Of a stretch of 64,000 nt of DNA, positions 17,137-24,615 are shown piece by piece; positions within the stretch are counted from its first letter, which is position 1; each line of letters begins with the position of its first letter. The DNA is from Kribbella sandramycini (GTDB taxonomy: Bacteria > Actinomycetota > Actinomycetes > Propionibacteriales > Kribbellaceae): positions 62,001 through 126,000 of the forward strand of contig NZ_JABJRC010000007.1 of assembly GCF_013131805.1 (NCBI RefSeq), read 5' to 3'. A program made the translations under genes and the position numbers. The notes under the pieces are model-generated. The model had not been told where the DNA came from and did no database searches. It saw only the letters and a list, made by a program, of their open reading frames with translations.

Positions 17137-17169
17137 CGAAGGGCCGCACCGGACAGGTGCGGCCCTTCG
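17137..17169 (-). terminator. Strong hairpin between khpA and rimM
   Basis: A perfect 14-base stem (CGAAGGGCCGCACC with GGTGCGGCCCTTCG) around a 5-base loop lies inside the rpsP-khpA-rimM-trmD operon. No U-run follows. It could terminate part of the transcripts after khpA, protect an mRNA end, or be a processing site separating S16/KhpA from RimM/TrmD expression. Confidence 0.6.
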
Positions 17170-17184
17170 AAGTACTACCTCAGC

Positions 17185-17436
17185 TCACCGGCGCGGGCGC
17201 CGGTTCCCTTCGTCGACGAAGTCGATACGCAGCGACTGCTCGGCGCTGAGCGCGCCGACGACCGTGCGGATCGCCGTGGCGGTGCGGCCGTTGCGGCCGA
17301 TCACCTTGCCGATGTCGTCGGGGTGCACGTGCACCTCGAGCGTCCGGCCGCGACGAAGGTTGCGGGCCCGGACGCTGACGTCGTCCGGGTTGTCGACGAT
17401 GCCTCGGACCAGGTGCTCCAGCGCCTCGGTCTCCAT
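17185..17436 (-). CDS. khpA: KH-domain RNA-binding protein KhpA
   Basis: An 83-residue protein consisting of one KH domain. The GxxG RNA-binding loop is present as VIGRNGRTA, preceded by LEVHVHPDDIGK. The start METEALEHLVRGIVDNPDDV matches actinobacterial KhpA. In firmicutes KhpA works with KhpB on small RNAs and cell-size control. It is 5 bases downstream of rpsP and surely cotranscribed. A GTG at 17439 is an alternative start one codon upstream. Confidence 0.93.
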   Translation of the reverse strand: METEALEHLVRGIVDNPDDVSVRARNLRRGRTLEVHVHPDDIGKVIGRNGRTATAIRTVVGALSAEQSLRIDFVDEGNRRPRR

Positions 17437-17441
17437 CACCG

Positions 17442-17957
17442 TCAGGCCTTGGCGTCGGCGGCGGCTTCCGCGGCCGGGGCCTCGGCAGCAGCCTCGTCGG
17501 CCTTCGGCTCGTCGGCCTTGACCTCGTCCGCCTTGGCGTCGGCCTTGGGGGCCTCGTCCTTGGCAGCGGCCTTCTTCGCCGTCTTCTTGGCGGTGACGGC
17601 CTCGGTCTTCAGCGTGCCGTGGGCCTCGGCCAGCGCCTCGTTGAAGATCTCCTGCTTGTCCCGCTTCGGCTCCTTGACCCGCAGCGGGGCCGGAGCCTCC
17701 AGGCCCTTGAACTTCTGCCAGTCGCCGGAAGCCTTGAAGATGGCCTCGACGGCCTCGGTCGGCTGCGCGCCGACGCCCAGCCAGTACTGCGCCCGGTCCG
17801 ACTCGACGTGGATGAACGACGGCTCGGCCTTCGGGTTGTACTTACCGATCTCCTCGATGGCGCGGCCGTCACGCTTGGTGCGGGCGTCCATCACGACGAT
17901 GCGGTAGTGCGGCGCACGCTTCTTGCCGATGCGCTTCAAACGGATCTTGACTGCCAC
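17442..17957 (-). CDS. rpsP: 30S ribosomal protein S16 with Lys/Ala/Glu-rich tail
   Basis: Small-subunit protein S16. The GTG at 17957 gives MAVKIRLKRIGKKRAPHYRI, the exact family start, followed by RDGRAIEEIGKYNP and the YWLGVGAQPTEAV box. The conserved fold ends near residue 90. About 70 further residues form a low-complexity tail rich in Lys, Ala, Glu and Asp with repeated KADE units, as in other actinobacteria. It is the first gene of the S16-to-rnhB operon; 177 bases upstream separate it from the GH4 gene and must contain its promoter. Confidence 0.97.
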   Translation of the reverse strand: MAVKIRLKRIGKKRAPHYRIVVMDARTKRDGRAIEEIGKYNPKAEPSFIHVESDRAQYWLGVGAQPTEAVEAIFKASGDWQKFKGLEAPAPLRVKEPKRDKQEIFNEALAEAHGTLKTEAVTAKKTAKKAAAKDEAPKADAKADEVKADEPKADEAAAEAPAAEAAADAKA

Positions 17958-18134
17958 GTTTGCGGGAACTCCCTTGGGATTACACGACTTGGGTGAGCAG
18001 CACGGCGTCGTGGGGACAACGAGTGACCGCTCGAATGGGCCGAACCAGGCAGTGGAGTTAGAGGGCTGCACGAACCTGGACGGACTCAACCAAACATTCT
18101 GCCAGATACCGGCCTGCCGGGACCAATCCGGCCC

Positions 18135-19478
18135 TCAGGCGCGCAGATAGCCCAGATCCGGCAGGTGGTCGACGTACGACTCCAGCAGTTGACCGGCCGC
18201 GGCGACCGAGTCGACCAGCGGATGCCAGGCGAACGCGCGCAAGGCCGCGGAGCGGGAGCCGGAGGTGGCCGCCTCGATCGTGGACCGCTCGACGGCCTTG
18301 ACCGCGGTGACCAGCCCGGCCTGATGGTCGGTGAGCTGGCTCACAGCGACCGGCAGGGCGCCGTTGGCGTCGACCGTGCACGGGATCTCGACGACGGCGT
18401 CGTCGTCCAGGTGGTGCAGGATGCCGCGGTTGCGGACGTTCAGGATCAGCGCGGCGCGCTCGTTGTGCGCGATGGCGCGCATCAGCGACAGCGCGACCTG
18501 CTCGTAGCCACCGGCGGCCATGTCACGCTCGTCGCGCTCACCGGCGTCGGCGACCTCGCGGCTCTCGACCATGTACGTCGACTCGCGCTCGGCGCGGGTC
18601 TTCTGCCACAGCTCCAGCGCCTGCTCGGGGTGCCGCGCGGTCTCGGCGTAGAAGGCGGACTGCTGCTCCAGGAGGAACGTGCCGCGGGTCTGCCGGACGG
18701 CCTGTACGGCGGCGAGCGTCTCGCGGGCGAAGTAGTAGTAGTGCAGGTACTCGTTCGGGATGGAGCCGAGCGAGCGCAGCCAGTCGACGCCGAACAGCCG
18801 GCCCTCCTCGAAGGAGGTCAACTCCGCGGACGACGTGAGCAACTCCGGCAGCCGGTCGACGCCGCCGGACCGCAGCCCGCGCAGCCAGCCGAGGTGGTTG
18901 AGGCCCGCGTAGTCGTAGAACGCCGTCGCCGGGTCCACACCCAGCGCCAGCGCCGCCCGCCGGCCCAGCCCGGACGGCGAGTCGCAGATGCCGATCACCC
19001 GGTCGCCCAGGTACGGGATCATCGCCTCCGTCACCATGCCCGCCGGGTTGGTGAAGTTGATCGTCCACGCCTCCGGCGCCAGCGCCGCGATCCGCCGCGC
19101 GATCGCCGTCGCCACCGGGATCGTCCGCAGCCCGTACGCGATACCGCCCGCGCCGACGGTCTCCTGCCCGAGGACGCCGAGATCCAGCGCGACCCGCTCG
19201 TCAACCGTCCGCCCTTCGAGCCCGCCCACCCGAATGGCCGAGAAGATGAAGTCCGCTCCGCGCAGTGCCTCATCGAGATCTGTGGTTGCGGTGACGGTCG
19301 GCGGCTCGACCGCGGCCAGAGCCTGCTGACGGAGCACGGCGGCGATCGAGCCCAGACGGGCCCGGTCGGTGTCGTAGAGGGTTACCTGGGTGATGCGGCC
19401 GGGGCCGTGGTCGCCGAGGAGGGCGTGGTAGACGAGCGGCACGCGGAAACCGCCGCCGCCGAGGATGGTCAGTCTCAT
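18135..19478 (-). CDS. Glycoside hydrolase family 4 (6-phospho-glucosidase type)
   Basis: GH4 enzymes cleave glycosides by an NAD- and metal-dependent oxidation-elimination mechanism. The 447-residue protein starts with a Rossmann NAD site (MRLTILGGGGFRVPL), followed by VGGLEGRTVDERVAL, GQETVGAGGI and INFTNPAGMVTEA. The metal-binding Cys lies in GICDSPSGL (near 184) and the His in DYAGLNHLGW. The residue after Cys is Asp (CDSP). From memory, phospho-beta enzymes usually have CNxP and phospho-alpha enzymes CDxP, so anomer preference is open. Its start overlaps the DeoR stop by four bases, and it faces a kinase and ABC importer. Confidence 0.9.
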   Translation of the reverse strand: MRLTILGGGGFRVPLVYHALLGDHGPGRITQVTLYDTDRARLGSIAAVLRQQALAAVEPPTVTATTDLDEALRGADFIFSAIRVGGLEGRTVDERVALDLGVLGQETVGAGGIAYGLRTIPVATAIARRIAALAPEAWTINFTNPAGMVTEAMIPYLGDRVIGICDSPSGLGRRAALALGVDPATAFYDYAGLNHLGWLRGLRSGGVDRLPELLTSSAELTSFEEGRLFGVDWLRSLGSIPNEYLHYYYFARETLAAVQAVRQTRGTFLLEQQSAFYAETARHPEQALELWQKTRAERESTYMVESREVADAGERDERDMAAGGYEQVALSLMRAIAHNERAALILNVRNRGILHHLDDDAVVEIPCTVDANGALPVAVSQLTDHQAGLVTAVKAVERSTIEAATSGSRSAALRAFAWHPLVDSVAAAGQLLESYVDHLPDLGYLRA

Positions 19479-20227
19479 GCCAGCACCACCTGGGCTCCTG
19501 CTTCTGTCAGTTGGGCTCGGGTCGCGGGATCGGCGCCGGGCTCGGTCACGACCATGTGCAGCTCGGCGGGCTCGCAGACGCGGGCGACGCCGTGACCGGG
19601 GAACTTGGTCGCGTCGGCGAGCAGGACGACGCGGTCGGCGGCCTGGATCATCGCGCGTTTGACCGGGACTTCGATCATCGTGCTGTCCATCACTCGGCCG
19701 TCCGGGCGGACGCCGCTGGTGCCGAGGAAGAGCCAGTCGACGTGGATCTGCCGCAGGCTCTCCTCGGTCAGGTAGCCGACCAGCGACCGGTAGCTGCGGC
19801 GCACGAACCCGCCGAGGATGATCAGCTCGATTGACTCGTCGTTCTGCAGCTCTTCGAGGACGGCGAGGTTGCTCGTGACAACGGTCAGCGAGCGGCCGTG
19901 CAGATGCTGGGCGACGCGGAGCGCCGTCGTCCCGATGTCGAGCAGCACGGACTCGCCGTCCTGCACGAGCTCGGCGGCGCGGCGGGCGATCCGGTCCTTC
20001 TCGGCGGCATGGACGGCGTTCACGTCGGCGAACGGCTCGTCACCGCCGTCGACGGCCAGCGCCCCGCCGTACACCCGGGTCAGCCGGCCCTCGTCGTGCA
20101 ACTGCTCCAGATCGCGCCGGATGGTCGCCTCGCTGACGCCCAGCCGGGCAGCCAGCACCTTCACGCCCCCGGCCTTGTCGACCCGGAGGGCGCGCACGAT
20201 CTCGTCCTGACGCTGCTTCGGCAACAC
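19475..20227 (-). CDS. DeoR-family sugar regulator
   Basis: A 250-residue repressor-type protein. The N-terminal winged helix (about 1-60) carries the DeoR signature RQDEIVRALRVDKAGGVKVL and SEATIRRDLEQLHDEGRL. The C-terminal DeoRC phosphosugar-binding domain (about 75-235) contains GESVLLDIGTTALRVAQHL and LADATKFPGHGVARV. Such regulators respond to a sugar phosphate. It is cotranscribed with the GH4 gene (ATGA overlap) and divergent from the kinase-ABC operon, so it probably controls both sides from the shared 128-base region. Confidence 0.93.
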   Translation of the reverse strand: MLPKQRQDEIVRALRVDKAGGVKVLAARLGVSEATIRRDLEQLHDEGRLTRVYGGALAVDGGDEPFADVNAVHAAEKDRIARRAAELVQDGESVLLDIGTTALRVAQHLHGRSLTVVTSNLAVLEELQNDESIELIILGGFVRRSYRSLVGYLTEESLRQIHVDWLFLGTSGVRPDGRVMDSTMIEVPVKRAMIQAADRVVLLADATKFPGHGVARVCEPAELHMVVTEPGADPATRAQLTEAGAQVVLA

Positions 20228-20355
20228 ATCACGACCGTATCACGCAAACTCTGTCATTTTCAGTCATAGCTATGCTCGGGTATTGCGGAAGTTGACGAAG
20301 CGATCCAAGATTCATGCACGAGTTTGATCAAAAGTGCAGGAGTGTGGGGCAGCTC
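20228..20355. promoter_or_regulatory. Divergent operator region for DeoR/GH4 and kinase/ABC operons
   Basis: This gap between divergent operons must hold both promoters. Positions 20252-20267 read TGTCATTTTCAGTCAT, two GTCAT half-sites ten bases (one helical turn) apart, followed by the palindrome ATAGCTAT. This AT-richer spot stands out against the GC-rich surroundings and is a reasonable binding site for the adjacent DeoR regulator. Confidence 0.45.
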
Positions 20356-21306
20356 ATGGAAGAGCTTGACGTGGTCGTATCCGGCCTGGTGTTCCAGGAT
20401 CTGGTGCTCGGCCTGCCCACGCCCCCGCGACCGGGGACCGAGGTGTGGGCCAGCGACTCGCACGAGAGCCCGGGCGGTATCGCCAACTTCGCGGTCGCGC
20501 TGGCCCGGCTCGGCCTGCGCACCGGGATGGCCGCCGTCTTCGGCGCCGACGACCTGGGGGCCCGGCTGTGGGACCACTTGGCGGCCGACGAAGGGATTGA
20601 CCTCAGCCTGTCCCGGACCGTCCCCGGCTGGCCGACCCCGCTGACCGTGGCCCTTGCCTATGACAACGATCGGGCGCTGGTCACCCGCGGCAGCACACCG
20701 CCGCTCTCGGCCGATGACCTGATCGCCACTCCCCCGCCGGCGAAAGCCGTTGCCGCGCACATCGGTCCCTGGCCGAACGCGTGGCTGGCCAAGGCCAAGG
20801 CTGCCGGGAGTCTGGTGTTCGCCGACGTAGGCTGGGATCCGAGCGAGCGCTGGGATCCCGCCGTCCTCGAGCAACTCGAGTACTGCGACGTCTTCCTACC
20901 GAACGCGGACGAGGCGATGGCCTATACCCGCACCACCACACCTGCCGCGGCGCTCGACGCGCTGGCGGCCAAGGTCGCCGTCGTCGTGGTCTCCGACGGC
21001 GCGGACGGCGCGCTGGCCGTCGACGGCCGGACGGGCGAGCGGGTCGCCGTCCCGGCCTACCCCGTACCGGCGGCGGACACCACCGGGGCGGGTGATGTGT
21101 TCGCCGCCGGCTTCATCGCGGCCACGCTGTGGGAGCTGCCGCTCGCGCAGCGGGTCCGTTTCGCCGCCCTCACCGCGGCCCTGTCCGTCACCCGGCTCGG
21201 CGGCGCGGACTCCGCGCCCCGCTGGGTGGATCTGGCCCGGTGGCAGTCCGCCCACCCCGAAGACCGTCACCTCCACGCGCTGATCAGCGCTCACTCAGGA
21301 AGGTAA
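20356..21306 (+). CDS. PfkB-family carbohydrate kinase
   Basis: A 316-residue sugar kinase of the ribokinase/PfkB family. The N-terminal glycine pair region ESPGGIANFAVALARLGL and the C-terminal ATP/anion-hole motif DTTGAGDVFAAGF (near 241) with its catalytic Asp are intact. It likely phosphorylates the imported sugar or a breakdown product, supplying the phosphosugar sensed by DeoR or cleaved by the GH4 enzyme. It opens a tight operon with the binding protein and two permeases. The ATG at 20356 matches the family start; an in-frame upstream start at 20314 adds 14 unconserved residues. Confidence 0.9.
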   Translation: MEELDVVVSGLVFQDLVLGLPTPPRPGTEVWASDSHESPGGIANFAVALARLGLRTGMAAVFGADDLGARLWDHLAADEGIDLSLSRTVPGWPTPLTVALAYDNDRALVTRGSTPPLSADDLIATPPPAKAVAAHIGPWPNAWLAKAKAAGSLVFADVGWDPSERWDPAVLEQLEYCDVFLPNADEAMAYTRTTTPAAALDALAAKVAVVVVSDGADGALAVDGRTGERVAVPAYPVPAADTTGAGDVFAAGFIAATLWELPLAQRVRFAALTAALSVTRLGGADSAPRWVDLARWQSAHPEDRHLHALISAHSGR

Positions 21307-21310
21307 GACC

Positions 21311-22600
21311 ATGGAGCTGTCACGTCGAACGCTGCTTGCTGGGGGCCTCGCAGCCGTTGTCGGCGGCACGGTCGTCGCCTGTTCGTCCGGAATGGACACC
21401 GGCTCGACCAAGAAGAACGCCACCGGGAACCTCGCGCTGTGGTGCTGGCCGGGCGGTCTGGGCAAGTCCGTCCTGGACGACACCATCGCCCACTTCCCCG
21501 ACCAGAACATCAAGTACTCCGAGGTCGGCGGCGACTTCAAGCAGAAGCTGCTCACCACGTTCAGCGGCGGCACGTCGATTCCGGACATCACCGGGATCAA
21601 GGGCGAGGACATCGCCTCGCTGCTCCCCCAGGCCAGCCGCTTCGTGGACCTGAAGACGATCGGCGCCGACGACGCCTTCCTCGGCCAGTACCTGGAGTGG
21701 AAGGTCAAGCAGGCCACCACGCTGGACGGCAAGGTGCTCGGCATCCCGATCGACATCGGCCCGACCGCGCTGTTCTACCGCGAGGACATCTTCACCGCGG
21801 GCGGCCTGCCGGGCGACCCGAAGCAGATCGGCGAGCAGCTGAAGACCTGGGACGAGTTCCTGCAGGCCGGTGTCGAACTGAAGGCGAAGAACCCGAAGGC
21901 GTTCATCGTCGCGGACGCCGTCGACCTGTACGGCACCGTCGTCAACCAGGGCACGGCGCGCTACATCGACAAGGACAACAAGTTCATCGGCGACCAGGAC
22001 CACATCCGCAAGGCCTGGGACACCGCGGTCAAGGCGATCACGCTCAAGGTCGACGGCCGGACGCTCGGCGGATCGAACGACTGGAACGCCGGCCTCGACC
22101 AGGGCACGGTGCCGACCGTCGTCGGCGCGGCCTGGGTCGCGCTGGACATCAAGGCGGCCGCCAAGACCAGCGTCGGCAAGTGGCGGGTCGCGCCGACGCC
22201 GGGCGGCGCGGCGAACTTCGGCGGCTCGTTCCTGGCGATCACCAAGAACGCCGCCGATCCGAAGGCCGCGTTCGAGGTGATCAAGTACATGCTCAGCCCG
22301 GACAACGAGGCCAAGGCCTTCGCCGACGCCCAGATCTTCCCGGCGACGCCGGCGGCGTACGACAAACCGCAACTGAAGGCGGCGGACCCGTTCTTCGGCG
22401 GGCAGGTGCCGATCGAGGTGTTCGGCCCGGCCGCCCAGGACATCCCGATCGCGTACGAGGCCCCGCTGGACGCCGCGATCGCCGTCCCGTTCACCGACGC
22501 GCTGAAGCTGGTGCAGGTCGGTAAGAAAACCTCCGACGCGGCCTGGGCCGAGGCCGTCGCGAAGGCCAAGCAGATCGGCAAACGTCAGGGCGTTCAGTGA
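21311..22600 (+). CDS. ABC importer solute-binding lipoprotein
   Basis: A 429-residue extracellular sugar-binding protein (family 1). The N-terminus has a twin-arginine (SRRTLLAGG) and a lipobox ending in VVAC, so lipidation at Cys24 is likely, perhaps after Tat export. The mature part shows the usual two-lobed layout, with LWCWPGGLGKSVLDDTI near the start and GGSFLAITKNAADPKAAFEV in the second lobe. It is the substrate receptor for the two permeases directly downstream (4-base overlap with the first). The sugar is not determinable from sequence. Confidence 0.94.
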   Translation: MELSRRTLLAGGLAAVVGGTVVACSSGMDTGSTKKNATGNLALWCWPGGLGKSVLDDTIAHFPDQNIKYSEVGGDFKQKLLTTFSGGTSIPDITGIKGEDIASLLPQASRFVDLKTIGADDAFLGQYLEWKVKQATTLDGKVLGIPIDIGPTALFYREDIFTAGGLPGDPKQIGEQLKTWDEFLQAGVELKAKNPKAFIVADAVDLYGTVVNQGTARYIDKDNKFIGDQDHIRKAWDTAVKAITLKVDGRTLGGSNDWNAGLDQGTVPTVVGAAWVALDIKAAAKTSVGKWRVAPTPGGAANFGGSFLAITKNAADPKAAFEVIKYMLSPDNEAKAFADAQIFPATPAAYDKPQLKAADPFFGGQVPIEVFGPAAQDIPIAYEAPLDAAIAVPFTDALKLVQVGKKTSDAAWAEAVAKAKQIGKRQGVQ

Positions 22601-23529
22601 CGCTGACCGCGACATCCCCCGCGAAGGCGTCTCGGCCGCTCAAGCCGAGGCGCCGGCGCAGCGTCTGGTCCTACTGGCGGTTCTACCTGGCGCTGTCGCC
22701 GTTCTACCTGTTGTTCCTGATCTTCGGGCTCTACCCGATGGCGTCCACGATCCTGCTCGGCTTCCAGAAGTGGGACGGCTTCACGCCGCGCACCTTCGTC
22801 GGCCTGCAGAACTTCGCCTTCCTGCTCGAGGACAGCACCTTCTGGCTGGCGCTGAAGAACACCGTCGTGCTGTTCTTCATGTCGACCGTGCCGACGCTGG
22901 CGATCGCGCTCGTGCTGGCCGTGATGCTGAACTCCGCCGTCCGGTTCTCCAGCGTGTACCGGATCGCGTACTTCATCCCGAACATCACCTCGCTGGTGGC
23001 CGCGGCGATCTTCTTCGCGGCCGTGTTCAGCACCAACTTCGGCCTGATCAACTCCGGCCTGCGGGCGCTCGGCATCGCCGCGCAGGACTGGCTCGGCGAA
23101 CCGTGGGGGATCAAGATCGCGATCTCCACGATGATCGTCTGGCAATGGGCCGGGTACAACACGATCATCTATCTGGCCGGCCTGCAGGCGATCCCGCGGG
23201 AGCAGTACGAGGCCGCCAAGGTGGACGGCGCGGGCGCCGTCCGGACGTTCTTCTCGATCACTCTGCCGCAACTGCGGCCGGTCGTGCTGTTCACCGTCGT
23301 GACGTCGACGATCGGCGGCCTGCAGACCTTCACCGAACCACAGGTGATGGTCGGCAACACCGGCGGCGTCGGGCAGAGCGGCTTGACGATCGTCATGTAC
23401 TTCTACCAGCAGGCCTTCCTGAACAACGACTACGGCTACGCCGCGGCGATTGCCCTGAGCATCTTCATGCTGGTGCTGCTGTTCACGGCGATCAACTGGA
23501 AGCTGGTCGGCGGAAGGGGTAAGCAGTGA
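22597..23529 (+). CDS. ABC sugar permease (MalF type)
   Basis: A 310-residue inner-membrane permease with six predicted helices. It has the first-helix region FYLALSPFYLLFLIFGLYPM and the EAA loop EQYEAAKVDGAGAVRTFFSITLPQL, where the ATPase docks. Start GTG overlaps the upstream stop (GTGA). No ATPase gene is nearby; actinobacterial sugar importers of this class usually share the MsiK ATPase encoded elsewhere. Confidence 0.95.
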   Translation: MTLTATSPAKASRPLKPRRRRSVWSYWRFYLALSPFYLLFLIFGLYPMASTILLGFQKWDGFTPRTFVGLQNFAFLLEDSTFWLALKNTVVLFFMSTVPTLAIALVLAVMLNSAVRFSSVYRIAYFIPNITSLVAAAIFFAAVFSTNFGLINSGLRALGIAAQDWLGEPWGIKIAISTMIVWQWAGYNTIIYLAGLQAIPREQYEAAKVDGAGAVRTFFSITLPQLRPVVLFTVVTSTIGGLQTFTEPQVMVGNTGGVGQSGLTIVMYFYQQAFLNNDYGYAAAIALSIFMLVLLFTAINWKLVGGRGKQ

Positions 23530-24350
23530 GGTGGCAATGGCGGCGCGTGACGCTGCACGTCGTTCTGGCGCTGGCCGCGGTCCTGAGCCTGTTCCCGTTC
23601 TACTGGACGCTCGTGATGGCGACCAACACGACGGCCGACATCTACCGGTTCCCGCCGAAGTTCACGCTCGGCTCGCAGCTGGACGACAACATCCGCGCAG
23701 TGCTCGACAACGTGGCGTTCTTCCAGTCGATGGGCAACACGGTGATCGTCGCGGTCTCGACGACGCTGCTGGTGCTGTTCTTCGACTCGCTGGCGGCGTT
23801 CACGTTCGCGAAGTTCCGGTTCCCGGGGCGGAACGCGCTGTTCGTGATCCTGCTGGCCACGATGCTGCTGCCCGCGCAGCTGGGCGCGATCCCGCAGTTC
23901 CAGACCATGGCCGCGTTCGGCTGGGTCGGCTCGCTGAAGGCGCTGATCATCCCGGCCGCGGCCAACGCGTTCGGCATCTTCTGGTTGCGGCAGTACTTCT
24001 CCAGCTCGATCCACGACGAGCTGGTCGAGGCCGCCACGCTGGACGGCTGCGGCTTCCTCGGCGTCTACCGGCACGTGGCGCTGCCGTCGGCCCGGCCGGC
24101 GCTGGCGTTCCTCGGCATCTTCACCTTCGTCGCCTCCTGGAACGACTACTTCTGGCCGCTGGTGGTGCTGACGAACCCCGACCACCTGACCCTGCAGGTC
24201 GCGCTGTCGTCGCTGAACCGTTCGCACGGCGTCGACTACTCGATGGTGATGACCGGGGCGCTGATGGCGATGGTCCCGCTGATCGTGGTCTTCATCGTGT
24301 TCGCGCGGCAGTTCATCAAGGGGGCCACCGAGGGCGCGGTCAGGGGATAA
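23526..24350 (+). CDS. ABC sugar permease (MalG type)
   Basis: The second permease, 274 residues and about six helices. The EAA loop is present as DELVEAATLDGCGFLGVYRHVALP, and FPFYWTLVMATN marks the first helix. It starts with GTG overlapping the stop of the previous gene (GTGA), completing a coupled receptor-permease-permease set. It forms the heterodimeric channel with the preceding MalF-type protein. Confidence 0.95.
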   Translation: MRWQWRRVTLHVVLALAAVLSLFPFYWTLVMATNTTADIYRFPPKFTLGSQLDDNIRAVLDNVAFFQSMGNTVIVAVSTTLLVLFFDSLAAFTFAKFRFPGRNALFVILLATMLLPAQLGAIPQFQTMAAFGWVGSLKALIIPAAANAFGIFWLRQYFSSSIHDELVEAATLDGCGFLGVYRHVALPSARPALAFLGIFTFVASWNDYFWPLVVLTNPDHLTLQVALSSLNRSHGVDYSMVMTGALMAMVPLIVVFIVFARQFIKGATEGAVRG

Positions 24351-24395
24351 GCTTCGGCGGAACCGAGAGCAGCAGCGGTACGTCGGAGGGGCGTC

Positions 24396-24590
24396 ATGGT
24401 TGGCAAGCGGGGACGCGTGATCGGGCGGATCGCGCCGGGGATCGTCGGTGAAGTGATGTTGCCGGTCCGCGGTGCCACCGAAGCCTTCTACGCTTACCCC
24501 GCGGTCGACGAAGAGATCGAGGTCGGCGCGCAGGTCGTGGTCGTGGACTACGACCCGCCGCGCACGGTCTACGTCTCCCGCGCTCTCTGA
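24396..24590 (+). CDS. Short NfeD-like OB-fold protein
   Basis: A 64-residue protein that looks like an isolated soluble OB domain of the NfeD family. It starts MVGKRGRVIGRIAP and continues VGEVMLPVRG...IEVGAQVVVVDYDPPRTVYV. No membrane segment or protease domain is present. NfeD-type proteins are genetically linked to flotillin/SPFH proteins, and a flotillin gene follows 25 bases downstream, supporting the call. The pair probably organises membrane microdomains. Confidence 0.7.
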   Translation: MVGKRGRVIGRIAPGIVGEVMLPVRGATEAFYAYPAVDEEIEVGAQVVVVDYDPPRTVYVSRAL

Positions 24591-24615
24591 ACGTCACGGG
24601 TTCCCTGGAGGGGAA

